Positions 11,640 through 27,111 of a stretch of 64,000 bases of DNA are shown piece after piece. This DNA is from Cryptomeria japonica (Eukaryota; Streptophyta; Pinopsida; Cupressales; Cupressaceae). The notes below the pieces were generated by a model. That model was not told the DNA's origin. It was given only the letters and a program-made list of their open reading frames with translations, and did no database searches. The translations under genes were made by a program, and so were the position numbers. The number at the start of each line of letters is the position of its first letter. The stretch's first letter is position 1. The DNA is taken from positions 556,475,136 through 556,539,135 of the forward strand of contig NC_081413.1 of assembly GCF_030272615.1 (NCBI RefSeq). Direction: 5' to 3'.

Positions 11640-14330
11640 CTTAGGCAGCCAAGGACACTTTTTGAGGAGTGTTGGAGATACATAAAATATGCATAGGATT
11701 GCAAGGTTAATGGAACCTTAATCCTAGTATTCTCCCACTTTATACTATACATTATAAATACATCCATTGGAAAAATAAATAAAATTAGGTAAAAGGAACA
11801 ATCCTACACCAATAGAATGTATTCATGGTCACTAGCTTCATAAGTGAATCTAACATTGTCTAGAGTGTCAACCTTCTCTAACAAGGCCCTACCATCTCAA
11901 CCATTTCTCATGAAAAGTGATATTTTACATCAGCATTCTTATTATGAATATGATAGATGGTATTCCTTGCAAAAAATATAACTTTAGCTATCACAGTCGA
12001 TTCTAACAATCTTGTAATTAAAAAAATCAATCCTTAGACCAAGTCTCCATAGCCAAACTACCTCCTCAAAGGCATGTGTAGCAACAATATACACTAATTT
12101 TTTGGTGGAAAATATAGCTATGGGTTGTATTTTAATCATATATCTCCAAATAGAGAAAATACATGACCACTAGTGGACCTTCAATTATCTAAGTCATTTG
12201 TCCACACTGCATTAAAAAAAACATACATATCCAATTATTTGTCCACATTCTTAGGACCATAATAACACAAGTACCAATCAAAAGTTTCACACAAATATCT
12301 AAATATCATTTTAACAAAAATACAATTCTCTTTACCAAGGTTAAACATAAACCTACTCAAAACTCCCACTACTTAGGTAATATCTAGTCTTTTGTAAATA
12401 ATTGCATACATCAAGCTGCCAATAGTTCTAGCTTACAAGTTAAAAATCCTATCAAAATCATAATCATATTTAGGACATGTGTCAAAATTAAGCTTAATAT
12501 CAACATGAAATGGAACATTGACTCGTTTATATTACATCATCATAAAATGCTATCCATATGCTTACTCTAACTCAACCAAAACTTTATATATACTTAACCC
12601 TTGTTAATATCCATCCCAAGAATATATTTAATAGCCCACAATCCCTTGTCAAATGTGCCAGAAATCTAAGTTTGGGGTTCCCTGATTATCACCTTGTTGT
12701 TACTAATAAACAATGTATCATCCATATACAAAATAATGATTGGTATTTAATCATCAATAATGTTAACATAAATACATTTATCTTTCTCACTCCTAACAAA
12801 ATCCAAACTAGATGCAAATAGATCAAACTTTTGATACCACATCTTTGGTAAATTTTATAGATGATACAATGAATTTTTCAACATGCAAACCATGTTTTCC
12901 ATTTCATAGCAAAAATATATGGTCATTACATATAAATCTCCTCCTTAAGATCCCCTTGCAAGAAAATAGTTTTAACATGCATTAGATAAATCTCAAAATC
13001 ACAAGCTATAATACTAAATAAAATAAATTTATATACTAAATAAATTAGTGACAAGATTTTTTTTTAAAATCATTAAATTAACTCCTTGTCTCTAGGAGTA
13101 GCCCTTGACCACCATTCTAGCCATATACTACTCTATCCAACCATTTGCACCAAATTTATTTTTGTATGTACCCACTTGCAACTAATGGGGTTTCTTCCCC
13201 TACAAAAATTAACAATATCTGAGGTGTCACAACTATTCAATTTCATCGTCTTCTCTTACATGACCTGCATCCAATAATCACTATCCTTTCAAGAGAGAAC
13301 CTCACTAAGAGATCTAGATTCATCACTAATGCTAAAAAGAATACATACCATAAATATAGTTGAAAATACTTTTCAATTAAATTCTATTATATTGTAGATC
13401 TCCTCAAGGTAGGATAAATGGGAGCTACCTATTCTTCTATTTTCTTATCCTCCACATATCATTTGAACTCCAATTTAGACCATCTTCTTCCTATTTTCCA
13501 TCCTCTAATCCATTTAATTATTCTTCCACATGTGTATCTCCTTGATTTTATTATTTTTGTGTCAAAGTGCACCAATTTTATTTTTTCTTTTTCTTTTGTG
13601 TTTTATTCACCTAAATAATCTCTAAACTCCCTAAAAATCATACCTCTACAAAAAAGATTTTTTTGGCTTAGAAGATTTCAAATCTTACAATCTTTACCAT
13701 TCTCATTGTAACCAATGAAGATTTAAATCTATTTTTTTTAATCTAACTGGATCAATTTTCCTAAAGCACATGAACATAAGCATTACAACCAAATATCATT
13801 AAACGTGAAACTAAATCCTTTTTTCCTATCCACGCCTTATTAGAATTTTTATCAAAGAGATCAATTAATCGAATAAAAAGTAATAATACTTTGGTTATTC
13901 ACCCAAATGCACTAATTAGCTATGTACCACTCAACATACTTTAGTTCTTTTCATTAAGATTTAGTTCATTCAATTGTTACCTATTTTTTTTTATAGTATA
14001 AGGTGTAATATTCAATTAAATAATACTTGTACATTTATAAAATTCATGAAAATCCTTAGAGTAATATTCATCACCATTGTCAAATCTCAAAACCCTGAAG
14101 TTATTTTATTTTCAAGTAAGGTTTAAATTCCTTCATTTTAGTGAAAAATTCATATTTTGAATGCATGGAATAAATTTAGGTTTATCTAGAGACATCAACA
14201 ATGAATGTAACATACTAATGATATTTACTCGTACAACATTCATCAACTAGACCAAACACATTTGAACGAATGGTTTAGAACAATCCCTTAGCTCCATTAC
14301 TTCCAACAAGAAATGAAGATGTATTTTTTG
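11640..14330 (-). pseudogene. Ty1/copia pol relic
   Basis: This is a heavily decayed copia polyprotein, read on the minus strand. In order from high to low coordinates it shows an integrase-like piece at about 14,040-14,100 (LRFDNGDEY, compare the usual SDNGGEY) and a post-integrase phrase FGCNAYVHV-like near 13,770. The reverse transcriptase entry region is near 12,950-13,010 (HVKTIFLQGDLKEEIYM). The YMDD catalytic box is near 12,710-12,760 (ILYMDDTLFIS). The GSLMYAxxxxRxDI block follows near 12,380-12,430. Copia order (integrase before reverse transcriptase) is preserved. Many frameshifts and stops make it non-functional. I could not define its LTRs. Confidence 0.65.
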
Positions 14331-14339
14331 AATCAATGT

Positions 14340-14674
14340 TTTGGATCACACTCTGTGAAGTGTTATGTTGCAGGAATCAATCCAAGTTGTGGGTTGACGT
14401 GAATACTCCTATTGAAGAAGTTATTCTACTTGGGCTATATTGTACTCGTTATTTTTAGTAATAGAAAGCATTATACTTTTAGAGTGTGGGGTTTTTTTCC
14501 TAAAATGATTTTCCCCAAGTATATCATGTATTCACTATGGTATATTATTTGCATATTCATTCCTATATCTAAATGTGTTTCTATATGTAATAGTTAAATA
14601 TTGTAAAGAAAATTTGTACTATATTTGACACTAGATTAGTGTTAGAAAGCATTTTACACATTTGCTTCTTTTCA
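14340..14674 (+). repeat. Copia 5' LTR fragment
   Basis: This LTR-like sequence sits just before a primer-binding site and a gag start. It includes GGGGTTTTTTTCCTAAAATG and TTTTCCCCAAG phrases that recall the U5 end of the copia LTRs further right. The outer (5') boundary is not defined and no matching 3' LTR was found downstream of the pol relic. Confidence 0.4.
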
Positions 14675-14676
14675 AT

Positions 14677-14688
14677 TGGTATTAGATC
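14677..14688 (+). other. Primer-binding site of a copia relic
   Basis: TGGTATTAGATC is a one- or two-base variant of the TGGTATCAGAGC site complementary to initiator tRNA-Met, used by most plant copia elements. It lies about 105 bp before the gag start, as expected. Confidence 0.55.
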
Positions 14689-14793
14689 TTGGCCAACTTT
14701 GTTTCCATTATTGGGTATCAAATTTTGTGTACTAATCTCAATTTGAGTAGGGGCTTTTGCAGAGTATTTTCAAAATCTTTTTGTAGGAACAAG

Positions 14794-17700
14794 ATGGCAA
14801 GCACATATGGAAAAATCAAGATGGATAAATTTAGGGGCACTAAATTTGATCTATGAAAGTTAAAATCTCAAAACCCTGAAGTTATTTTATTTTCAAGTAA
14901 ATTTTAAATTCCTTCATCTTAGTGAAAAAATCATATTCATATTCATATTCATACTCATAGATCAAGATTTATGGGTTGCAGTATCTAGAACAAAACCAAC
15001 CACCATGGCCTAGGATGTTTGGAATGTAATTGATAAAAATTATAAGGGCCTCATAAGGGTATATTTGGTATAATTTATTTTATTAAACCTCAATGAAGAG
15101 AAGATTGTGAAAGATCTTTGGAAGAACCTTGGAGATGTTTATCATGCTAAATTATTAGCAAAAAAGATTTTTATAAGAGATGGAAGATGGAGGATCAATT
15201 TCTAATTATCTTAATGCATTTAATATGATAGTTTCTCAATTGGGTTTTGTTGATGACAAGATTGAGGAGTAGGATAGTTGCATTGCTATTTTCTAATTAG
15301 TTACGAAGGAATACTTCTAAGTTAGATAAGGAGGCTCTTGCAATTCATGAAAGATCAAAAGAGAAAGAAAAGAAGAAGGACAAGAAAGATGAAGGATGTT
15401 GTGGGATCTAAGTATCCTGGAAATTCTAAGGTAAAATGTTGAATTGCAAAAAAAATTGGTCACGTGTAAAGAATGTAAATATGAGAAAAAGAAGAAGAAA
15501 AGAAACCCCTCCAATTCAAAATCCAAAAATTCCTCTCAAGATGAGGGTGAATCCTTTGTTGCATCCTTGGCAACACATGCATCAGAAGATGTGTGGTTGA
15601 TAGATTTGGGTGCATTATTCCCCATGACCTCACATCGGGGTTGGTTTAAATAGCATGAATAATATGATGGTGGGAAGGTGTATTTCAGTGATGAACCTCA
15701 TCTAAATATTGTTAGTTGAGGAAGATTCAATATTAGAATCCATTATGCAAGAGTGAAAGGGTTTACAATGTTCTATATATCCTAGATTTGGCACTAAACT
15801 TACTTTTGATAGGTAAATTTAGTGAATTGGATGTTGAAGTTGTTTTATCACAAGGTGAATGAAATATGACCATAGGGGCTATGGTGGATCCTAAGGGTAT
15901 TTAGATAGTCACCTTGTATAAGATTGATGCACACATTATACAATGTAATAGTACTTTTGTGGAGCCTAAGAAGAGGGCTCACTATTCTCCATCCTCTTTG
16001 TTAGATCAATCTACAAAGAGGTGTGTTGCTTTGATATATGATGGTTGTTCTTTCTAGGTTCCTAAGGGTGTTAATAATTTGGATATGAAACTTCTCGTAG
16101 AGAAGGCAATGTTATGTCACCAAAGAATTGGTCACATAAGTGAGAAGGGTCTCAAAACCCTACAAAATAAATGCCTCATAGAGGGGCTTGAAGGATGTAA
16201 TCCCATGGGATGCAAATGGGTGGTCAATAAAAATTATGGTCTTGATGGTAGTGTTGAGAAGAATAATTCATGGTTGGTCACCAATGGGCATTCCTAGGTT
16301 AAAGGAATAGATTATAGTGAGATTTTCTCTCTCATTGTGAAGCTAACATCCATTTGGTTCTTGTTATAACTTGTTATAACTAATGACAGAGAAATAAATC
16401 AAATGGATACGAAGACAACATTCATTCATGGTGATTTGGAAGAAGAGATCTATATGTCACATCCAGAGCATTTTATGGTGAGAGGTAAAGAGAATCTGGT
16501 TTGCAAGTTGAAAAAGTCTTTATATGGTCTGAAGCACTCTTCTAGGATGTGGTATCTAAAATTTGATACTTATGTGTTAATTTTGGAATTTTAGAGATCT
16601 AAATTTGATCATTGCACATTTACTTAAAAGCTAATAATGGTTGCATTCTTATTATTGTTAAATAAACTAGAAGACATAAAATGGGTGAATCAATATTCAA
16701 GTATAACCCAAACTCTTCAACATCAATATTAATTCAACTCCTTACTAAAAACATATCAGAAATAATAAAATAGAACATTCATCACAATTGCACAAGAAGA
16801 CACCAAATTTACGTAGAAAGCCCAACAAGAGAAAAAACACGGTGAGCAAGTTGCTTGGAGATATTGTCCAAATCCAACCTCACAAATTAAAACAAGGTTA
16901 CATTAGGTTTTATGGGCAAAAACCCAAAGGAAGTTGTAACTCCCTAAAACACAGTTTTATGGCTACAACCAAAGGAATCTAACTACTCCCTATGAATCAC
17001 AACACTTATGAACCCATATCTTTAAATGTAGATAAATGTAATATATTCTTCACGACCTATGTGACACCTTTCATGCCTTCATGTTAATCAAGCAACTTAA
17101 ACTACTTGCATACATGAACTTCAAAAGATAAGGTACAGAGAGAAAAACAAAAGTAGAAATAGATGCTATTGATTCCTAATCTTCCAATTTCTATTCTTCC
17201 ATCATCACTACTCAATTGACATCAATGAAAACATATGAAACAATTATTGTAATATATACAGATAATATGTTATTTTTTGGGAATGGATATTTTATTTCTA
17301 ATTTGAAGTATTGGTTGTTAGCACAATTGAAAATGAAAGATCTAGGTGCAACTAGGTACATTCTAGGAATGGAGATTAAAAGAGACAAAGCTAATAGAAA
17401 TATTTGGTTAAGCCAAAATTATATTTGAGTTTTATGTTGGAGAGATTTAGCATGATAACTTGTAGATCCATGATAGTTAATACTACACTACGAACAAATT
17501 TATCTAAGGAGAATTTTCCAATAACTCCTACTAAGGTGGACATGGCCAGTGTACCATGTGCAAGTATTGTTGGCAGTCTTAGGTATGATATGGTTTGTAC
17601 AAGACTATACATTTTCCAAGCAATGGGAGTCTTGAGTTGATATATGGATGATCCTAAATGGGTGCATTGGGATGCAATTAAGAGAGCGTTTAGATATTGG

Positions 17701-18128
17701 AGGGGTACTTTTGAGTATTCCTTATATTTTCATGGTTATCCTACTAGACATCAATATTCTATGTGTATCCATGGATATTTGGGTTCAATAGATGGGTAGG
17801 CAAAATTAATAGTAGAAGATCCACCAATGGTTATGTTTTTATTATATTCGGTTTTGTTATTAGTTGGGTGAGTAAGCATTAAGTTGTAGTCACTTTGTCC
17901 ATGACAAAAGTAGATTATATGAAAACTATTCATGCTTGTAAGGAATTCGTTTTTCTTAGATGGTTGTGTACAAATATTGGGTTTGACGTAGGCTTGATTG
18001 ATATATGTGGCAATCAAAATTCCATTTGCTTACCAAAGAATTTGAATTTCCATGCCAAAACAAAACATATAGATGTTCAGTTTCATTTTGTTCAAGATAT
18101 GGTAGAGTGTAAGGTATGCAACCCTTAA
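14794..18128 (+). pseudogene. TNT1-like Ty1/copia gag-pol relic
   Basis: This is a plus-strand copia polyprotein relic of the same broad type as the one at 22,046. The gag start at 14,794 reads MASTYGKIKMDKF. A lysine-rich gag end follows (15,320-15,530), then a protease with the active-site box changed to DLGALF (about 15,600), where DSGAS is expected. A pre-integrase segment (HQRIGHISEKGLKTL, about 16,120) fuses directly to the reverse transcriptase start (GCKWVVNK, about 16,210), so the whole integrase is deleted. Reverse transcriptase continues with DTKTTFIHGDLEEEIYM (16,403). It is then split by a 584-bp insertion (16,659-17,242) and resumes with a mutated catalytic box, YTDN for YVDD (about 17,257). 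An RNase H piece ends at 18,128. There are many stops and frameshifts. Confidence 0.75.
16659..17242. mobile_element. 584-bp insertion inside the copia reverse transcriptase
   Basis: The interrupted copia reading frame is flanked here by an 8-bp direct repeat, ATTATTGT (16,651-16,658 and 17,243-17,250), and homology to the copia copy at 25.1 kb resumes on both sides. The insert contains the phrase AGAAAGCCCAACAAGAG followed by AAACACGGTG. This is close to ATGGAAACCCAACTAGG followed by AAACCACGGTG at 29,310-29,340, so the two probably belong to one repeat family. I find no clear terminal inverted repeats, and its class is open. Confidence 0.45.
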
Positions 18129-18174
18129 CTATATCACAAAATAAAATAAATAACTCAATTTCACATTAATAAGA

Positions 18175-18336
18175 AAATGAAATGAAATAGGGATGACCCC
18201 ACAACGTAGCAGTTAGTTGTGAGCCTCCTACATGGGAGGTCTTTGGTTCGAGTCTACTCGATTAGTTCTTAGCTCTAGGGAAACTAAAAATACCGCTTTG
18301 ATTGTGAATTGTCAAAAAAAAGGAAATGAAATGAAA
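18175..18336 (+). mobile_element. tRNA-derived SINE with 13-bp target duplication
   Basis: The body runs about 18,188-18,323 and is flanked by a perfect 13-bp direct repeat, AAATGAAATGAAA (18,175-18,187 and 18,324-18,336). The 5' part resembles a tRNA gene, with an A-box-like TAGCAGTTAGTTGTG near 18,207-18,221 and a B box GGTTCGAGTCT near 18,245. These are the two internal promoter elements of RNA polymerase III. The 3' end is a short A-run. Size, promoter, tail and target duplication all fit a plant SINE. It is a retroposon, not a working tRNA gene, because the 3' half does not fold back as a tRNA. Confidence 0.8.
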
Positions 18337-18639
18337 CATCATCAATATATGAGTACATATTACATATTCACATGAAGTAATTTCAAATCATGAATATAGA
18401 GTAAAATAACATAATGTGCAAGTGAAGGTTACCTGGGCTCTCTAGCCCATCTTATCATAAAATTATAATAAGGATATAATTGATAGAGTCTTTGCTAATA
18501 GGATATGATATAGAATATATAATAATAAGAAAACATTCATCTATTTAAATGAAACACGCGGCCTTGTCCAAACCACTTCAAACCGTATATAATTAGATAG
18601 ATCCTAAAAAGAAGATCTAGTCTTTGTTAATCAAAATTT

Positions 18640-19840
18640 AGCACTCATCATGGAAGGTAAACCCAAATTACATACAGAAATAAAATCTACTTTCCTTAAT
18701 CTAAATAATACAAAACATGCCATCAATGGTCTAAATCATAAGTTTGAAATACCCCTTGCCCTTCAAGAAGCACACTCAAACTTTAGGGGTAGAAATTTTG
18801 GCAGTAAATCTTTGGTAAATAAATTTTTACATATGGGATACTATTGAAAATTAATGCAAAAAGACTATTTTTTATGTGTCAAAAAGTGCCCTCAATATCA
18901 ACAACTTAGCAATCTCATTCGAGCTCCTACACAGGAACTACATACTCAAGCTTCTCCTTGGCCATTTTCAACATGGGGTCTAGACATTAATAGAAAAATA
19001 TCCCCCCCCACCTCTTCTAAAGGAAATACTTTAATAATAACAGCTACACATTACTTTACGAAGTCGCTGGAAGCTATTGTACTTTGATCTACTAACGCTG
19101 AAGCAATTGTAATTTTCTTCTAGACAACGTCATGTCTTGTTTTGGATTGCCTTCTACTCTTGTCTCTGATAATGTTACGTCATTCAAGAACAAAGAAGTG
19201 AGGCAATTCTTAGGGAAATTCCATATTCAACATCGATTCTCTACACTTTATTACCTTGAATCTAATGATTAGTTTAAAGTATCCAATAAAACTATTGAAT
19301 AAATATAGTGAAAAACTATAAACAAACATGGTAAACATTGGCATACTCAGTTACCTTATGCATTACATGGTCATGTCTCACAAGCATTCGCATTGTTACT
19401 AACAAAACTCTATATAATCTTATCTATGGCATTGATGATATTATGCCTTTAGAGTTGGAGATTTCATCTTTGCAAGTTTCCCTTAAAGGGTTAATTGATT
19501 ATGACACCATGAAAAATGTTTGCATCAACTTGAGTTGCTCGATGAATACTGGTTAAAGGTTGTCAAACACCATCAATCATATCAAATATATCTCTTTAAA
19601 CATTATTAAAAAAATATTTTTTCCCAAAATTTCAAAGTAGTTGATCTCATTCTCTATGAGAATTAGAGAAATATAAATGTAACTCCAAACCAAAAAGGAA
19701 AATTTAGCCTTAACTGGTTAGGTCCTTACATAATCACCTTGGTTTATGGTCATGGTGCTTCTATCCTATCTTCAATGGATGGTAAAATCTTAAAGGAGCC
19801 AATTAATGCAATGTATCTTCATCCATATTATGCATAGGAT
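18640..19840 (+). pseudogene. Ty3/gypsy integrase relic
   Basis: This is a plus-strand gypsy integrase. The zinc-binding HHCC domain spans about 18,760-18,900, with the paired cysteines of the KKCPQYQQ block (the second is changed to tyrosine). The linker APTQELHTQASPWPFSTWGLD follows, then the catalytic core with ITATHYFTKSLEA (about 19,040; the first Asp is now His). Next are LVSDNVTSFKNK-type residues near 19,160 and an SNKTIE stretch near 19,285 containing the third acidic residue. Stops occur at several points. Only the integrase is present; neither reverse transcriptase nor LTRs are attached, so this is a truncated fragment lying between two copia elements. Confidence 0.7.
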
Positions 19841-20317
19841 TGTTTTATAAGGCGTGTGCATGACACTTGTTCCCTTTTAGCGTTTGAAGTTCATTATGTT
19901 ATGTCATTCCCTTGGTTACACATTGGTCTTTCTTTGTGTTATGATGTGTGTGTATGTGGTATTTAGAAGTATAAATTACATGTATTATGTTCTATGCAGC
20001 TTATGCATCATTTATTATTTAATTTACATGTATTTATGTTCTAATCATGCATTATTTATTATGTATTTTAAACATGCATTATGTAATTCATGTTGTGATC
20101 TAGTATATCATAATGTAAAATATTTCGTTTTAATTAATATTTTAATTATGTTTCTTTTCAACATTGAAATATTATATTTGCATGTTATTTTCTAAATTTT
20201 TAACATTGTACATCATTAGGTTATCATTGTATTTAGTTATACATAGGTCTCACATGTGTTTAATTAAATAATGATAACATCTAATCTAACATACATCACT
20301 AACCATATCATATGCAT
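19841..20317. other. AT-rich spacer; nothing recognised
   Basis: The sequence is AT-rich with loosely repeated ATGTTCTAATCATGCATTATT- and ACATGTATTATG-type phrases at 19,975-20,085. The open frame across it is hydrophobic and repetitive, and I do not take it as a gene. Confidence 0.4.
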
Positions 20318-21018
20318 ACATTTGTACTAGACAAAACATTGCCTAAGCAGTGGGAGTTCTTTCCAAATATGTTTCTAATCCTAGTAGAGTTCACTGGGAT
20401 ACCCTCAAATGAGTCTTCAGATATTTGAAGGGTCCCTCTGAGTATTCTTTGTGTTATCATGGTAATTTGGTTGAAGACGTAATTTCCTTTGATATTCATG
20501 GTTATGTGGATTCAGACTAGCCAAGTGATATTGATAGGAAAAGATCAAAAAGTGCTTATGCGTTTACTTTAGTTGGTGGCGCAATTAGTCAGATGAGTAA
20601 GCGGCAGGCTGTGGTTGCTTTCTCCACTACAGAAACATAATATATGCTAGCTACTCATTCTTGTAAAGAAGCCATTTGGCTTAAAAGACTGTGTTCAGAT
20701 ATTGGAATAAAACAAGGTGCAACAACAATTTATTGTGACAGTCAGAGTGTGATCTGTCTAGCTAAGAACCTGGCATTACATGCTCAAACCAAACGCATTG
20801 ATGTTCAGTATCATTTTGTTAGAGATATGGTTGAAGATGGTAGGGTGAAGCTAGTTAAGGTAGAGACTTTGATGAATGTTGCAGATTCTTTAACTAACAT
20901 TGTGAGTACAAAGAAGTTCAGATGGTGTTTGGAGTCTATGGGCCTCATGGCCCCTAGCAATTAAATTATTGTATTGATACTCCCTTTTCTCTTGCAAGGT
21001 GTTCAACAAGTGGGAGAA
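20318..21018 (+). pseudogene. 3' end of a second copia copy (RNase H part)
   Basis: From about 20,318 the sequence closely parallels 25,515-26,211 of the next copia element. It has the same ISxYxSNPSR-type region, the AISQMSKRQAVVAFSTTE block (RNase H; near 20,580-20,640), then QSVICLAKNLALHAQTKRID and VQYHFVRDMVEDG. The homology starts abruptly in mid-reverse transcriptase and runs without a break through the polypurine tract (GTGGGAGAA) into the LTR at 21,019. Both copies therefore share that LTR. The last 106 codons (20,644-20,964) are open, which makes this the best preserved coding stretch of the family here. Confidence 0.75.
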
Positions 21019-21920
21019 TGTTGAGAAAATGGTGTCTCAACCTTGCATTTACATGAGGTTACTATTTATAGTAAGTTTTCGTTTGAGCACAAATGGTATG
21101 AAATTATTCCCAAAGTTTTTGGTTGGCTAGATAAGCATGCCAGTAAATTTATGTCACGAGATAATATCTAGTTTTGAAGTATTAAAGTTTCTAAATTTGG
21201 AGGGTACGATGAAAGGTTTAAATTTAATTTTGAGGACTTTACAGGCCCCCAAAATGCCCTGAAAAGTGGACATAAATAGCATATCAATTTACCCAGTGAT
21301 AAATAACTTCACCATCTTTCTGACGCTTCAAACGGTTTGTCAATCGACACACAGTTCACAAGTTATGGCCTCTGAAAGTTTGGACTCCTGAAATAGGAAA
21401 TATAAATTGCATCGGACACACAAATGAGCTATAAAAGGGAGGAACCCAGGTTGATGTGTAAATTGACATGTCATAGGGCATCTAGAATGGAGATAAGGTC
21501 TGTTCTACTTTATTGGGTGGTTGTAGCCCATGGTTTTGTAATACTGTTTGATGGTTTTTTGTATTGTATCTCCTATTATGAGGTGCGTGAGATAAAGGTT
21601 GTGTGTAAGAGTCTTGTGGCTATTGAGTTGCCTTTGAGTCTCTGATTAGTGGTACTCCTATGAAGAGCTTGTTTTTCAAGTATATTGTAATCTGTAATTG
21701 ATTACTAAATAATATATTGAGTTGCTTTTGAAGTGTGAGGTTTTTCTCCTGAAAGGGTTTTCCCAATGTAAATCAATGTGTTATTGTGTTGTGGTATGCA
21801 TGATATTTTGTTTATTTTTTATTCAATTTATATAACTACTATAACGATCCGTAAAAAAAATCCATTACCCTCCTCTCATGGTTAGTGTAGGAAGTTGTTA
21901 TGCTACTTAACTTCCTTACA
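21019..21920 (+). repeat. Copia LTR (left)
   Basis: This is a direct repeat of 26,212-27,111, about 902 bp. It begins TGTTGAGAAAATGGTGTCTC and ends CTTCCTTACA. Upstream is a polypurine tract belonging to the preceding partial copy, and downstream is a primer-binding site. Roughly one base in eight to ten differs from the right LTR over the first 250 bp, which indicates an old insertion. Confidence 0.85.
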
Positions 21921-21922
21921 AG

Positions 21923-21935
21923 TGGTATCAAAGTC
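21923..21935 (+). other. Primer-binding site
   Basis: TGGTATCAAAGTC lies two bases after the left LTR. It differs slightly from the TGGTATCAGAGC sequence complementary to initiator tRNA-Met, the usual primer of plant copia elements. Confidence 0.75.
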
Positions 21936-22045
21936 TTATCACATTTGGTTTCAGTTGTGGTTTCTTGGGTTTTTTTATCTAATCTAGATTTGAGTTGGAG
22001 CTTGGGCAAAAGATACTTTTTGATCTTGTCGTAGGATTTTTTTAG

Positions 22046-26150
<4,105 letters not shown>

Positions 26151-26200
26151 CAATTAAATTATTGTGTTGATACTCCCTTTGCTCTTGCAAGGTGTTCGAC

Positions 26201-26211
26201 AAGTGGGAGAA
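26201..26211 (+). other. Polypurine tract of the copia element
   Basis: AAGTGGGAGAA directly precedes the right LTR, as expected for the primer of plus-strand DNA synthesis. The same tract precedes the left LTR at about 21,008-21,018. Confidence 0.7.
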
Positions 26212-27111
26212 TGTTGGGAAAATGGTGTCTCAACCTTGCATTTACATGAAGTTACTATTTAAAGTAAGTTTTTGTTTGAGCACAAAATGGTGCAAAATTC
26301 TCCATGAAGCTTTTGGTTGGCTAGATAAGCATGCTGGTAAATTTACATCGCAAGATCATATCTAGTTTTGAAGATATTAGAGTTTTTTTATTTGGAGGGT
26401 GCAATGAAAGGTTTAAATTTAATTTTGAGGAATTCAGAGGCTCCAAAATGCCCTGAAAAGTTGGCATAAACAAAGTAGTGGTTTGCATGGTGATAGAGCA
26501 CTTCGCAAGCTTTCCAATGCTTCAAACGGTTTGTCAATCAAATGCACGACTCACAAGTTATAGCCTCCATAAGTTTGGACTCTTGAAATAGGAAATATAA
26601 ATTGCATTTGACAAATGAGTTGTAAAAGGGAGGAACACATGTTGATGTGTGTTTTGACACATCATAGGGCATCTAGAATGGAGAAAAGGTTGGCTCTGCT
26701 TTATTGGGTGGTTTTAGCCCATGGTTTTGTAATACCGTTTGACAATTTCTTGTATTGTATCTCCTATATATGAGGTGTGTGAGATAAAGGTTATATGTAA
26801 GAGTCTTATTGCTATTGAGTTACCTATGAGTCTCTAATTAGTGGTACTCCTATGAAGAGCTTGCTCTACAAGTATATTGTAATTTGTTATTGATTGTTGA
26901 ATAATATATTGTTGCTTTTGGAATGTTGGGTTTTTCTCTCGAAAGGGTTTTCCTCACATAAGTCGTTGTGTTGTTGTGTTGTGATATGCATGATATTTTG
27001 TTTATTTCTAATTAAGTTTCTATAATTGCTATAACGATCTATAATTTTTTTTGCATTACCCTTCTCTCAAGGTTAGTGTAGGAAATTGTTCCGCTACTTA
27101 ACTTACTTACA
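26212..27111 (+). repeat. Copia LTR (right)
   Basis: This is the partner of 21,019-21,920. It begins TGTTGGGAAAATGGTGTCTC and ends AACTTACTTACA, about 900 bp. The flanking 3' sequence (TGTGCTCAAC) is not copia. Confidence 0.85.

Noticed and set aside
18188-18260. A tRNA gene
   Set aside because: Box A and box B are present, but the 3' half does not complete a cloverleaf; an A-tail and target duplication show a SINE.
19884-20195. 103-codon hydrophobic frame
   Set aside because: It lies in an AT-rich, repetitive spacer (Tyr, Cys, Ile and Met repeats) and has no gene-like features.
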